Shown here: in pieces, positions 1-6,095 of the stretch
How positions within the stretch are numbered: the first letter of the stretch is position 1
Layout of the letters: each line of letters starts with the position of its first letter
Origin: an uncultured Flavobacteriales bacterium
GTDB lineage: Bacteria; Bacteroidota; Bacteroidia; Flavobacteriales; UBA1820
Direction of reading: 5' to 3'
NCBI GenBank assembly: GCA_902478645.1
Contig: CABSLV010000050.1
Location: forward strand, 1 to 6,095
Length of the DNA: 6,095 nt
Program-made: the position numbers and the translations under genes
Notes under the pieces: model-generated
What the model saw: only the letters and a program-made list of their open reading frames with translations
The model's database searches: none
Told to the model about the DNA's origin: nothing

Positions 1-345
1 AAGCAGCCCTGCTGCGGCGGCAATAGCCGCCGCAGCCAGGGCTGCGTTGCCCGCCGAAAAGATACGGTAAGCCTCTCCCCCCGCACCCAACGGATACCAC
101 AATGCATCCACGCACATCCCCAAGAACGAAACCACCAGCACCGTGTGAAGCACTGCCGCCCAACGTTTTTGGAAAAAAGTCCGCAGGTCCGTCCCGCAAC
201 GGTCGCCGAACGGAGGGCGCGGATGCGCCGCAGGCGTTTCCTTTCCGCTACGGCAAGCGCGAAGGATGCGCCATGCACGCCAAAGGATGGCCACGGCGAC
301 CGCCCCGGCGAAAAACACGTACAGCCAAAGGGAAATGCCTGTCAT
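1..345 (-). CDS. N-terminal part of a polytopic membrane protein, probably a NarI-like (Fe-S)-binding reductase (cut by window edge)
   Basis: This is the first 115 codons of a minus-strand gene that runs off the left edge. The ATG at 345-343 is well fixed, because an in-frame TGA lies two codons upstream (349-351). What I see: a transmembrane helix at about residues 4-22, a basic probably cytoplasmic loop (23-60), a second helix (about 62-82) containing Leu-His (H67), a short GGEAYRIFS loop, and a third alanine-rich helix (about 97-115). From memory of the family, this matches the start of Bacteroidota (Fe-S)-binding proteins, which join a NarI-like membrane domain to CCG/4Fe-4S heterodisulfide-reductase-like modules. 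Those genes often follow amidase and MCE genes. H67 could then be a heme ligand. No iron-sulfur cysteine motif lies in the visible part, so the function is inferred from topology and context. The gene starts 83 bases after the mce stop and is probably co-transcribed with it. Confidence 0.55.
   Translation of the reverse strand, partial: MTGISLWLYVFFAGAVAVAILWRAWRILRACRSGKETPAAHPRPPFGDRCGTDLRTFFQKRWAAVLHTVLVVSFLGMCVDALWYPLGAGGEAYRIFSAGNAALAAAAIAAAAGLL
3..45. repeat. Strong imperfect inverted repeat (19 paired bases, one bulge) inside coding DNA
   Basis: Bases 11-21 (GCTGCGGCGGC) are the exact reverse complement of 26-36, with the loop AATA at 22-25. The outer arm 3-10 (GCAGCCCT) pairs perfectly with 38-45, leaving C37 as the only bulge. 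The repeat lies wholly inside the open frame of the minus-strand membrane protein, where it encodes the alanine-rich third helix (about residues 101-114). There is no T-run within the window on either side, so it does not look like a simple terminator. It may be a by-product of mixed alanine codons, since GCN runs are prone to self-complementarity. Confidence 0.8.
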
Positions 346-428
346 TTTTCAAAGAAAAAACTATGCGGAATCCTTATCGCACCGATCTGCCTCGCCCGGC
401 AAAACTCCGCACGACAAGGTGGAAGAAA

Positions 429-1421
429 TCACTCGGCCGCGCGGGCACGAAGGCGGGCTGCCCGGAGCGAATCCTTCACCCGGCTGGTCTCGGTAGGTTC
501 TTTCTTGCCGAAGACCGAAACATTGACGTAGCGCCTCGGGTTGGCTTTCACGTCGGCCAGCAGCGCATCGAGCGAACGGGTAGCCTCGACCAGATTGTCA
601 TACACCTGCCCGTCTTCCAACAGACGGCCTACGGTACCTTCGCCGGAATTCACCTTGGCCGTGATCTCCGTCAGATTGGCCAGCGTACTGCGCAAATCGG
701 CCAGCGTGGAGGCAAAATCCTCTGCCGAAACCTCCGCAAGCAGGCTGTCCAGTTTGCCCGTGCCGGAAGCCAGGTGGTCGGCTATCCGGGGGATCTGCCC
801 TTGCTCCCGATCCAACATGGCCGCCAGATCGGCCGACATCTTCCGGGTATTTTCCAACGTAACGGAGAGCGAAGCCAGCGACGAGGAGATATTCGCCTGG
901 TTTTCCTGATCCATCAACTCATTTACCCGCTTGAGCGCGGAATCCAACGAGGCCAAGGTCTGGACCATCGAAGTGCGCAACGGTTTGATCGTGCTGCCGA
1001 TCATCTCCATCAGTCCTCCGTTGAGAACACCCTGGAGGGTATCTCCGTCCTCGGCCAGCATTCCGCCGGGGGCAAGTACAATGTTCATCTCCACATCCGA
1101 CATGAGCGAAGTCCCGGAACCGATCTCCACGATGGAATTGCGGGTGAAGCGGTATTTTTTGTTCACATCGAAACGTACTACGACGCTGTCCAGATCGGGA
1201 GAATAAAAACTGATGTCCGATACCAAACCTACCGTTACACCGTTGATCTTGACCACGCGCCCGGTCTGCAAACCTCCCGAAGAAGGATAAACGGCATAGT
1301 AACTGTTGTTCGGGCTGAAGAAGTTATGCCCTTTGATGAAATTCACCCCCCAGACAAATGCAATGAGGATCACGAAACTCACCAATCCTATCTTGAATTC
1401 TCTCTTGTATTTCAAGGCCAA
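429..1421 (-). CDS. MCE/MlaD family lipid-transport protein
   Basis: This 330-residue protein resembles MlaD, the substrate-binding part of ABC systems that move phospholipids between inner and outer membranes. It has a short cytoplasmic start, one membrane anchor (about residues 11-29), one MCE domain (about 38-116) with the typical GLQTGRVVKINGVTVG stretch, and a long helical periplasmic region (about 140-295) rich in Leu, Ser and Asp. Near the C-terminus is a GEGTVGRLLED...NPRRYVNVSVFGKK segment common in Bacteroidota MCE proteins. There is a single MCE domain, unlike the multi-domain PqiB and YebT. No ATG is available: the first in-frame one is residue 107, inside the MCE domain. The start must therefore be TTG at 1421-1419, or TTG two codons later (1415-1413), which would give the MKYKREFKIG form usual for the family; an in-frame TAG lies just upstream. 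The 62-base gap from the amidase gene holds a promoter candidate. No permease or ATPase partner is visible here. Confidence 0.9.
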   Translation of the reverse strand: MALKYKREFKIGLVSFVILIAFVWGVNFIKGHNFFSPNNSYYAVYPSSGGLQTGRVVKINGVTVGLVSDISFYSPDLDSVVVRFDVNKKYRFTRNSIVEIGSGTSLMSDVEMNIVLAPGGMLAEDGDTLQGVLNGGLMEMIGSTIKPLRTSMVQTLASLDSALKRVNELMDQENQANISSSLASLSVTLENTRKMSADLAAMLDREQGQIPRIADHLASGTGKLDSLLAEVSAEDFASTLADLRSTLANLTEITAKVNSGEGTVGRLLEDGQVYDNLVEATRSLDALLADVKANPRRYVNVSVFGKKEPTETSRVKDSLRAARLRARAAE

Positions 1422-1448
1422 AACTGTTTTTTTCGTTAGCTATCCGTG

Positions 1449-1479
1449 CAAAGGTATAGAAAAACCGCCAAGCCGCCAA
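1449..1479 (-). promoter_or_regulatory. Bacteroidota-type promoter for the mce gene
   Basis: On the minus strand, TACCTTTG (1456-1449) fits the Bacteroidota -7 consensus TAnnTTTG. A TTG (1479-1477) lies 20 bases upstream, at the spacing expected for the -33 element. Transcription would begin near 1442, giving a leader of about 20 bases with an A-rich stretch (AACGAAAAAAACAG) just before the TTG start codon. The -33 element begins immediately after the amidase stop codon (1486-1484), so the element fits exactly into the intergenic gap. It implies that mce and the following gene can be transcribed independently of the amidase, besides any read-through. Confidence 0.6.
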
Positions 1480-1483
1480 CGGA

Positions 1484-2686
1484 TTATTCCCCCGAAAACG
1501 AGCGCGCCCGGGCCACATCGATCTTTTCGTCGCCGCGAAAGGCCACGATGAAGGCATCCTTCGCTCCCTTTTCCCGGGCGTCCGCGAGTGCTTCCACCGC
1601 CTGGGCATACCGTGCTACCCGCGCTGTGGTGTACTTGTACATCCCGTTTTCCCGAAAATACTCCACCTCCCGGAATTTTTTCAGCAGTACGTTCGTGCGC
1701 ACATCCAGCGTCTTGGGCGAAGCGGTGAGTTGCACGCAATACTGCACCGCAGAGGCGGCATCCTGATCCTGCCCTTCGGAGGGGTCGGACAGCACGGCGG
1801 ACATCACGCTTTCGATGCTGGATGCCGAAGAGGTATTGCCTCCTGTCGCATCGTAAAAACGCGTCTTATACTCAAGTATTGCGTCGCACAATGCTTGGGC
1901 TATCTGTTTTTGCCCCTTTTCAGAGTGCAAGAATGCTTCTTCTGTCGCATTGGACAAATACCCTATCTCTGTTAAGACAGAAGGCATCGTATTATAACAT
2001 ATTACCCAAAAACCGGCCTGTTTTACACCTTTATCCTTTCGTCCGGCAGTAGAAGCAAGGTGTTTTTGAACCATCTTGGCCATTTCGATACTTCCGGTCA
2101 AATGCTTGGCTTGTTCCAAATCTATGCTGATCGTAGCCCTCGGATCGCTCGGGTCGAAGCCTTTGTACACTTCTTTGTAGTTCTCCTCCAACAAAATATC
2201 AGCATTTTCTTTCTGGGCAATCTCCCGGTTGTCATCCAATTTGTTGAGCGACATCACATAAGTTTCCGCTCCCCATATTTTTGGACCGTCCCTTTTGACA
2301 TTGGCCAAAGAATTGCAGTGGATGGAAACGAACAGGTGTGCTTTTGCTTTATTTGCAATAACCGAACGTTGATTCAACCCCACATCCGTATCCCGGGTGC
2401 GGGTCATTACCACACGAATATCCGATGCCTTGGACTCTAACAATTTCCGGACCTCCAATGCTACATTAAGCACAATATGCTTTTCCGTCGTTTGCCGATA
2501 ACGGCCCGTTCCTGTCGTCCCTGCTGCTTTTCCCCCATGGCCGGGATCCAACACAACGATGAATTTCCCTTCGTCCCCCGACTGGGCATACGTCCGGTCC
2601 GGGAAAAATCCCGCCGCCAACAGAAGCAGCACCCCGATCCATCCTTGAACTCCCCAAGCGAAGACCTTATCTTTTTTCAAAAACAT
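1484..2686 (-). CDS. N-acetylmuramoyl-L-alanine amidase (Amidase_3, AmiC-like) with a SPOR-like C-terminal region
   Basis: This 400-residue enzyme should cleave the amide bond between N-acetylmuramic acid and the stem peptide of peptidoglycan in the periplasm, as in daughter-cell separation and wall turnover. The start is ATG at 2686-2684. A signal peptide is visible: basic start, hydrophobic core at about residues 14-28, and a probable cut after TYA (34) or nearby. The Amidase_3 fold runs from about 41 to 273. The expected zinc ligands are H50 in LDPGHGG, E68 in TTEKH and H123 in SIHCN, and the catalytic Glu is E240 in LTEIGYLSN, so it looks active. An insertion at about 145-190, between the SIHCN block and the helix before the last motif, could be a regulatory or substrate-gating element as in AmiB/AmiC-type enzymes. 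After a Ser/Asp-rich linker (281-312) comes an 80-residue segment (YCVQLTASP...DAFIVAFRGDEKI) that resembles a SPOR or SPOR-like peptidoglycan-binding domain. It is the first gene of the leftward group and diverges from the lptD-like gene. Confidence 0.93.
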   Translation of the reverse strand: MFLKKDKVFAWGVQGWIGVLLLLAAGFFPDRTYAQSGDEGKFIVVLDPGHGGKAAGTTGTGRYRQTTEKHIVLNVALEVRKLLESKASDIRVVMTRTRDTDVGLNQRSVIANKAKAHLFVSIHCNSLANVKRDGPKIWGAETYVMSLNKLDDNREIAQKENADILLEENYKEVYKGFDPSDPRATISIDLEQAKHLTGSIEMAKMVQKHLASTAGRKDKGVKQAGFWVICYNTMPSVLTEIGYLSNATEEAFLHSEKGQKQIAQALCDAILEYKTRFYDATGGNTSSASSIESVMSAVLSDPSEGQDQDAASAVQYCVQLTASPKTLDVRTNVLLKKFREVEYFRENGMYKYTTARVARYAQAVEALADAREKGAKDAFIVAFRGDEKIDVARARSFSGE

Positions 2687-2878
2687 ATTTTGTTCATTAT
2701 CAATTTATTGCCCACTCCTGTCTTTTGCAAAACCCCGAAAGATCAAATTTCGAACCGCATTAACGCGCGCAAGGACAGCCAAAGCCATAAAAATTTGATA
2801 ATTTTGAGCCTTGTAAAACCATCCGGGGGAAATACGGGCACACGGGCATCTCCCCAGCAAAATTATTACTTAAAAGCA
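2687..2878. promoter_or_regulatory. Divergent intergenic region between amidase and lptD-like gene
   Basis: These 192 bases separate the two divergent start codons and must carry promoters or leaders for both sides. The region is more AT-rich than the genes. I see one -7-like box for the rightward gene and only a weak one for the leftward gene. No ATG-started small gene stands out. The open frame that continues upstream of the lptD start through this region has no ATG after the amidase start and no protein-like character, so I treat the region as non-coding. Confidence 0.6.
2799..2806 (+). promoter_or_regulatory. Possible -7 element upstream of the lptD-like gene
   Basis: TAATTTTG matches the Bacteroidota -7 consensus TAnnTTTG exactly and lies 72 bases before the proposed TTG start. 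No TTG or TTTG is seen about 20 bases upstream, so the -33 half is missing and the call is weak. The box overlaps a small AT-rich inverted repeat (AAAATT/AATTTT, 2790-2805). Confidence 0.35.
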
Positions 2879-5614
2879 TTGTACACAAATCGCAAAGGCA
2901 TACTAACGTTTTTTTTGCTGCTTGCCTTTTTTGCCCAGGCTGCATACGCCCATATCCGGCCAGCGGAGCGAAGCGTTGCGCTGATGCCCGCCGATACCAC
3001 CACGCTGACCGTACCGGGACTGCCATCAGAAACAAGCGACAGCCTTTCCTGGCCAGATGACCAGATGGCTTTTCCGGAAGAAGTCCCCGGTATCTTTCCG
3101 GGAGACTCCACCACGGTGGATTCTTTTCCCGATTCCCTCATGGTAGCCGACAGCACGGCCCGCAAGAAAGACCGTATCCTGATGAGCGATGTCAATTACG
3201 AGGCGAAAGGGTTTTACGACATCGACGAAACAACCAAGCGGGCTTACTTCTACGACGAGGCACAGATCGTCTACGGCGATGTAAAGATCGAAGCCGGATA
3301 CATCATGCTGGACTACGCCAACGGTATTGCCTATGCGCGCTCTATCCTGGACTCCAACGGCGTACAGACCCAAAAGCCCATCTTTACCCAAGGCGACCAG
3401 CAGTACGACGCCTATTCGATGGTGTACGACTACAACACCCAGCGCGGCTATATCCGCAACGTAAAAACCAGCCAACAGGAAGGCTACGGGGCGGGACGGG
3501 ACGTGCGCAAGGAAGGGGAGAGTATCTATTACGCCTCCGACTTCTATTTTTCCACCGATGAAAAACTCCGCGGCTGGATAGACGGCACGGGCGAAGAGAC
3601 GGATTACTACATCCGGTCGAGCCGGGTGAAGATGACCGCCGGAGAAAGCCTCGTGGCAGGATTTTCCCAGTTGTACATCGCGGACGTGCCCACCCCGCTG
3701 GTACTGCCGTTCGCCTTTTTCCCGCTGAACACCTATCCTGCTTCGGGAGTGCTGCTGCCCAGTTACGATGTGACCAACGACCAAGGGTTCGGTTTGCGGA
3801 ACCTGGGGTATTACCTGGTATTCAACGACTACCTCCACGCCGAAGTCCGGGGGGATATCTACACGAAGGGCTCCTGGGCGATCCGTACCACACTGAATTA
3901 CATCTGGAAATACCACTTCTCGGGAAGCCTCTCGTTCGACTTTTCCAACACGGTATATGGGGAAATCGGCCTGCCGAACTACAGCAAGAGCCGCCCTTGG
4001 AGCCTGACCTGGAGCCACCGTCAGGACAGCAAGTGGATGCCGGGACTTTCCCTTTCGGCCAATGTCAATTTCTCGTCGTCGGGATACTACCAAAATTCGC
4101 TGGACCAGATCTATACCAACAACTACATCACCAACTCCGTTACCTCGTCCTCCATCAACCTGAGCAAGACCTGGGGTTCTTCGCCCTTCACCATCAGTCT
4201 GACGATCAACCAGTCCCAGAACAACTCCACGGACAGGATGTCCCTGACCTTCCCGACGCTGCTGGTAACGATGAACCGCATCTATCCCTTCAAGCGCAAG
4301 GAATCCGACGGCCGGAAATGGTACGAGAAGATCAATCTGCAGTGGACCATGACCGGAACCAACACGGTATCCGACCTGCCTATCAGCGATTTCATGACCT
4401 CGAACATGTGGAAGAAAGCCAAGATGGGCGTTACTCACCGCATCCCCATCAGCGCCACCTACAAGGTGCTGAAATACTTCAGCCTGAGCCTGAGTGCAAA
4501 CTACAACGAGGACTGGAACTTCAAATACACCCAGAAACATTGGGACGAGGATAGCGGCACCCTGGTGGCGGACACCCTTTCGGGATTCAAGGCCCTGCGT
4601 ACCTTCAGCACGTCGGCTTCGCTCTCCACGATGCTCTACGGGCTGTTCAATTTCGGAGAGAAGGGTTCCCTGCGCGCCATCCGTCACGTGGTGAGCCCCA
4701 GCCTTCAATACACATTTTCCCCGGACTTTTCGACCGAATTCTGGGGATATTACTATGCCGTACAGACGGGCGACCGACTGGCCGAACTCCAGTATTTCTC
4801 GTACTTCGATGCCGGGGTCGGGATCAGTTCGCCGCCGGGATTCGGCGGACAGCAACAGTCCCTGTCCTTTTCGCTTTCCAACAATTTCGAAGCCAAAGTA
4901 GCGGACAAGAGCGACTCGACCGGCACGAAAACCAAAAAGATAAAGCTGCTCAACAACCTCAACACCAGCATATCGTACAACTTTGCTGCGGCACAGTTCA
5001 AACTCTCGGACATTCCTATCTCGGGAAGCACCAACTTTTTCCAAAACCGCATCAACCTGAACTTCCGGTTCAACTTCTCCCCGTACAAGGTGGATGAAAA
5101 CTACAACCGCATCGACGAATACGGGCCTCCCCGACTGACCTTCGCCAGCTTCAATACCGGTTTTACCGTCTCCCAGGCCGACTTCCGCAAAAAGAAAGAA
5201 GGCCAGGGCAAATCGTCCCAAAATAAAAACAACGGCGATTCGGAAGGCACCTACGACCCGGATGGCTACATGGACTATGCCCCCGACTGGTCGATCCGCC
5301 TCTCTTATACTTATTCGTACAGCAAGACTTCCAAGACACCGACCAAGACCAATTCGCTCACCCTGAGCGGCTCGTTGGCCTTTTCCCAAAAATGGAAGAT
5401 GGAAATGAGCACCGGATACGATTTCGAAGCCAGTCAGATCACCGACCTGCGTTTCAATTTCGCCCGCAGTCTCGGCACCTGGAACATGACCCTTACCTGG
5501 GCGCCTATCTCGTACTATTCCAACTACAGTTTTTTCATCGGCGTATCGGCTTCGCTGCTGCGCGACTTGAAGTACGACCAAAGCAAGTACTACCGCAGCT
5601 CTATCTTCAACTGA
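2879..5614 (+). CDS. lptD: LptD-like outer-membrane LPS assembly barrel protein
   Basis: This 911-residue protein fits the Bacteroidota branch of LptD, which with the lipoprotein LptE inserts lipopolysaccharide into the outer leaflet of the outer membrane. The start is inferred: TTG at 2879 gives a textbook signal peptide (basic MYTNRKG, hydrophobic core 8-19, cut after AYA at residue 24). The nearest in-frame ATGs are far upstream, inside the antisense amidase, or at 2984, after the signal. A Ser/Thr/Asp/Pro-rich linker (about 30-95) is followed by an OstA/LptD-N-type beta domain (about 100-255). The conserved-looking LYIADVPTPLVLPFAFFPLN junction (265-284) then leads into a long barrel of alternating aromatic and polar strands (about 285-911). 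A Lys/Asn/Gly-rich loop lies at about 770-792. The mature protein has no cysteine, so it cannot form the disulfides that E. coli LptD needs. ridA follows after 26 bases on the same strand. Family assignment is strong; exact substrate and partners are inferred. Confidence 0.88.
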   Translation: MYTNRKGILTFFLLLAFFAQAAYAHIRPAERSVALMPADTTTLTVPGLPSETSDSLSWPDDQMAFPEEVPGIFPGDSTTVDSFPDSLMVADSTARKKDRILMSDVNYEAKGFYDIDETTKRAYFYDEAQIVYGDVKIEAGYIMLDYANGIAYARSILDSNGVQTQKPIFTQGDQQYDAYSMVYDYNTQRGYIRNVKTSQQEGYGAGRDVRKEGESIYYASDFYFSTDEKLRGWIDGTGEETDYYIRSSRVKMTAGESLVAGFSQLYIADVPTPLVLPFAFFPLNTYPASGVLLPSYDVTNDQGFGLRNLGYYLVFNDYLHAEVRGDIYTKGSWAIRTTLNYIWKYHFSGSLSFDFSNTVYGEIGLPNYSKSRPWSLTWSHRQDSKWMPGLSLSANVNFSSSGYYQNSLDQIYTNNYITNSVTSSSINLSKTWGSSPFTISLTINQSQNNSTDRMSLTFPTLLVTMNRIYPFKRKESDGRKWYEKINLQWTMTGTNTVSDLPISDFMTSNMWKKAKMGVTHRIPISATYKVLKYFSLSLSANYNEDWNFKYTQKHWDEDSGTLVADTLSGFKALRTFSTSASLSTMLYGLFNFGEKGSLRAIRHVVSPSLQYTFSPDFSTEFWGYYYAVQTGDRLAELQYFSYFDAGVGISSPPGFGGQQQSLSFSLSNNFEAKVADKSDSTGTKTKKIKLLNNLNTSISYNFAAAQFKLSDIPISGSTNFFQNRINLNFRFNFSPYKVDENYNRIDEYGPPRLTFASFNTGFTVSQADFRKKKEGQGKSSQNKNNGDSEGTYDPDGYMDYAPDWSIRLSYTYSYSKTSKTPTKTNSLTLSGSLAFSQKWKMEMSTGYDFEASQITDLRFNFARSLGTWNMTLTWAPISYYSNYSFFIGVSASLLRDLKYDQSKYYRSSIFN

Positions 5615-5640
5615 ACCTATCAACCAGATTTCTTGATACC

Positions 5641-6021
5641 ATGAAACAGATCATCTTTACCCCCAAAGCTCCCCAACCCATCGGTGCCTACTCCCAGGCT
5701 GTAAAATACGGTTCGATGCTCTACATCTCCGGACAGATTCCCATCGACCCCGAGACGGGCAAGGTGGTGTTGGATTCGGCCAAGAAGGAGACTCGCCTGG
5801 TGATGGACAACATCGGCGAAATCCTCCGCGCTGCTGGCATGACCTTCGAAAATGTTCTCCAGGCTACCATCCTGCTCAAGGACATCAACGACTTTGAGAA
5901 AGTCAACAAGGTATATTCCGAATACTTCAAACCCGAGACGGCACCGGCCCGCGTAGCTTATCAGGTAGCCAACCTGCCCAAGAACGTCAACATCGAGATC
6001 ATGATGATCGCCGGGGAATAA
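5641..6021 (+). CDS. ridA: RidA/YjgF/YER057c/UK114 family enamine/imine deaminase
   Basis: This 126-residue protein has the usual length and motifs of RidA, a trimeric cytosolic enzyme. RidA hydrolyses reactive 2-aminoacrylate and related enamines or imines made by PLP enzymes such as threonine dehydratase, sparing them from damage. Visible landmarks are GAYSQAV (Y17), YISGQIP (S30, G31), the NVLQATILLKD block (71-81), PARVAYQVANLP with the substrate-carboxylate arginine R104, and E119 in the final IEIMMIAGE strand. The Cys found two residues past the first Ala in many homologues (PARSC) is replaced, which also occurs in active family members. Start: ATG at 5641; no clear Shine-Dalgarno is present, as is normal in this phylum. 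It lies 26 bases after the lptD-like stop with no obvious promoter between, so co-transcription is likely. A metabolic link to LPS assembly is not evident. Confidence 0.95.
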   Translation: MKQIIFTPKAPQPIGAYSQAVKYGSMLYISGQIPIDPETGKVVLDSAKKETRLVMDNIGEILRAAGMTFENVLQATILLKDINDFEKVNKVYSEYFKPETAPARVAYQVANLPKNVNIEIMMIAGE

Positions 6022-6050
6022 GGCTCCTCCCATTCCCCTTTACTATCTTT
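6013..6050 (+). terminator. Possible intrinsic terminator overlapping the ridA stop codon
   Basis: GGGGAAT (6013-6019) pairs perfectly with ATTCCCC (6032-6038) across a 12-base loop, and a broken T-rich tail follows (TTTACTATCTTT, 6039-6050). The stem includes the last ridA codons and part of the TAA. A second, purely A/T hairpin (AAAAAA-TCCG-TTTTTT, 6053-6068) lies just behind. The stem is short and the tail is interrupted, so the call is tentative. Confidence 0.4.
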
Positions 6051-6095
6051 ATAAAAAATCCGTTTTTTGAGGCGGGCAAGCGAAGCGCCGGCGGC
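6051..6095. other. Short intergenic tail at right edge
   Basis: After the possible terminator, an A/T hairpin (6053-6068) is followed by a GC-rich stretch (6071-6095) that could be one side of a further terminator, or the start or end of the next gene. Too little is in the window to decide. No start codon for a rightward gene is visible. Confidence 0.4.

Noticed and set aside
102..1439. Long plus-strand open frame (445 codons) opposite mce and the left-edge gene
   Set aside because: The product is Arg/His/Gln-rich and has no domain-like character, while the minus strand encodes a clear MCE protein over most of it.
2744..2771. Possible promoter for the amidase on the minus strand (GAAATTTG with TTG 18 bases upstream)
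   Set aside because: The first base of the -7 box differs from TAnnTTTG and the spacer is at the short end, so it is too weak to list as a feature.
2477..2878. Extension of the lptD-like frame upstream to an ATG at 2477
   Set aside because: It would overlap over 200 bases of the amidase gene in antisense and put about 134 non-protein-like residues before a perfect signal peptide.
3026..5623. Very long open frame (865 codons) on the minus strand opposite the lptD-like gene
   Set aside because: Its translation is low-complexity, rich in Val, Gly and Arg, with no recognisable domain. It mirrors the GC-rich third positions of the real gene, whose plus-strand product has a signal peptide and barrel pattern.
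5392..5640. Upstream extension of the ridA frame into the 3' end of lptD
   Set aside because: The ATG at 5641 gives the exact RidA N-terminus and normal length; the upstream residues are an out-of-frame reading of the barrel gene.
6071..6095. GC-rich stretch as the end of a convergent gene or a second terminator
   Set aside because: It is cut by the window edge and only a 4-bp GGCG/CGCC pairing is visible, so there is not enough sequence to support a call.
1..6095. Search for a new defence, mobile or phase-variable system
   Set aside because: No direct-repeat arrays, integrase or transposase genes, recombination sites or toxin-antitoxin-like small pairs were seen. All five genes belong to known housekeeping or envelope families.

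Overview
The window looks like a piece of chromosome from a Bacteroidota bacterium. Bacteroidales, perhaps Alistipes or a relative, is my best guess. This rests on gene families and their order, genes without recognisable Shine-Dalgarno sites, a TAnnTTTG-type promoter, and fairly GC-rich coding DNA. The genus is inference only. I see no mobile element, CRISPR array, tRNA or rRNA, and no gene-free stretch over 300 bases.

Layout: five protein genes diverge from one 192-base spacer (about 2687-2878). Leftward, on the minus strand, come an N-acetylmuramoyl-L-alanine amidase (2686 to 1484), a single-domain MCE/MlaD-type lipid-transport protein (1421 to 429), and the start of a membrane protein cut by the window edge (345 to 1). 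The last resembles the NarI-like N-terminus of Bacteroidota (Fe-S)-binding reductases. Rightward come an LptD-like outer-membrane LPS-assembly barrel (2879 to 5614) and a RidA-type enamine/imine deaminase (5641 to 6021).

Three of the genes serve the cell envelope: peptidoglycan hydrolysis (amidase), lipid shuttling (MCE) and LPS insertion (LptD). RidA is a metabolite-repair enzyme that seems to share transcription with lptD. The set is ordinary core-genome content, not a new defence or mobile system.

Points worth a second look: both lipid-transport genes (lptD-like and mce) appear to start at TTG because no ATG lies where the N-terminus must be; the LptD homologue has no cysteine at all; a well-formed promoter sits in the short amidase-mce gap; and a 19-bp hairpin with one bulge lies inside the partial gene at the left edge, in an alanine-rich transmembrane segment.
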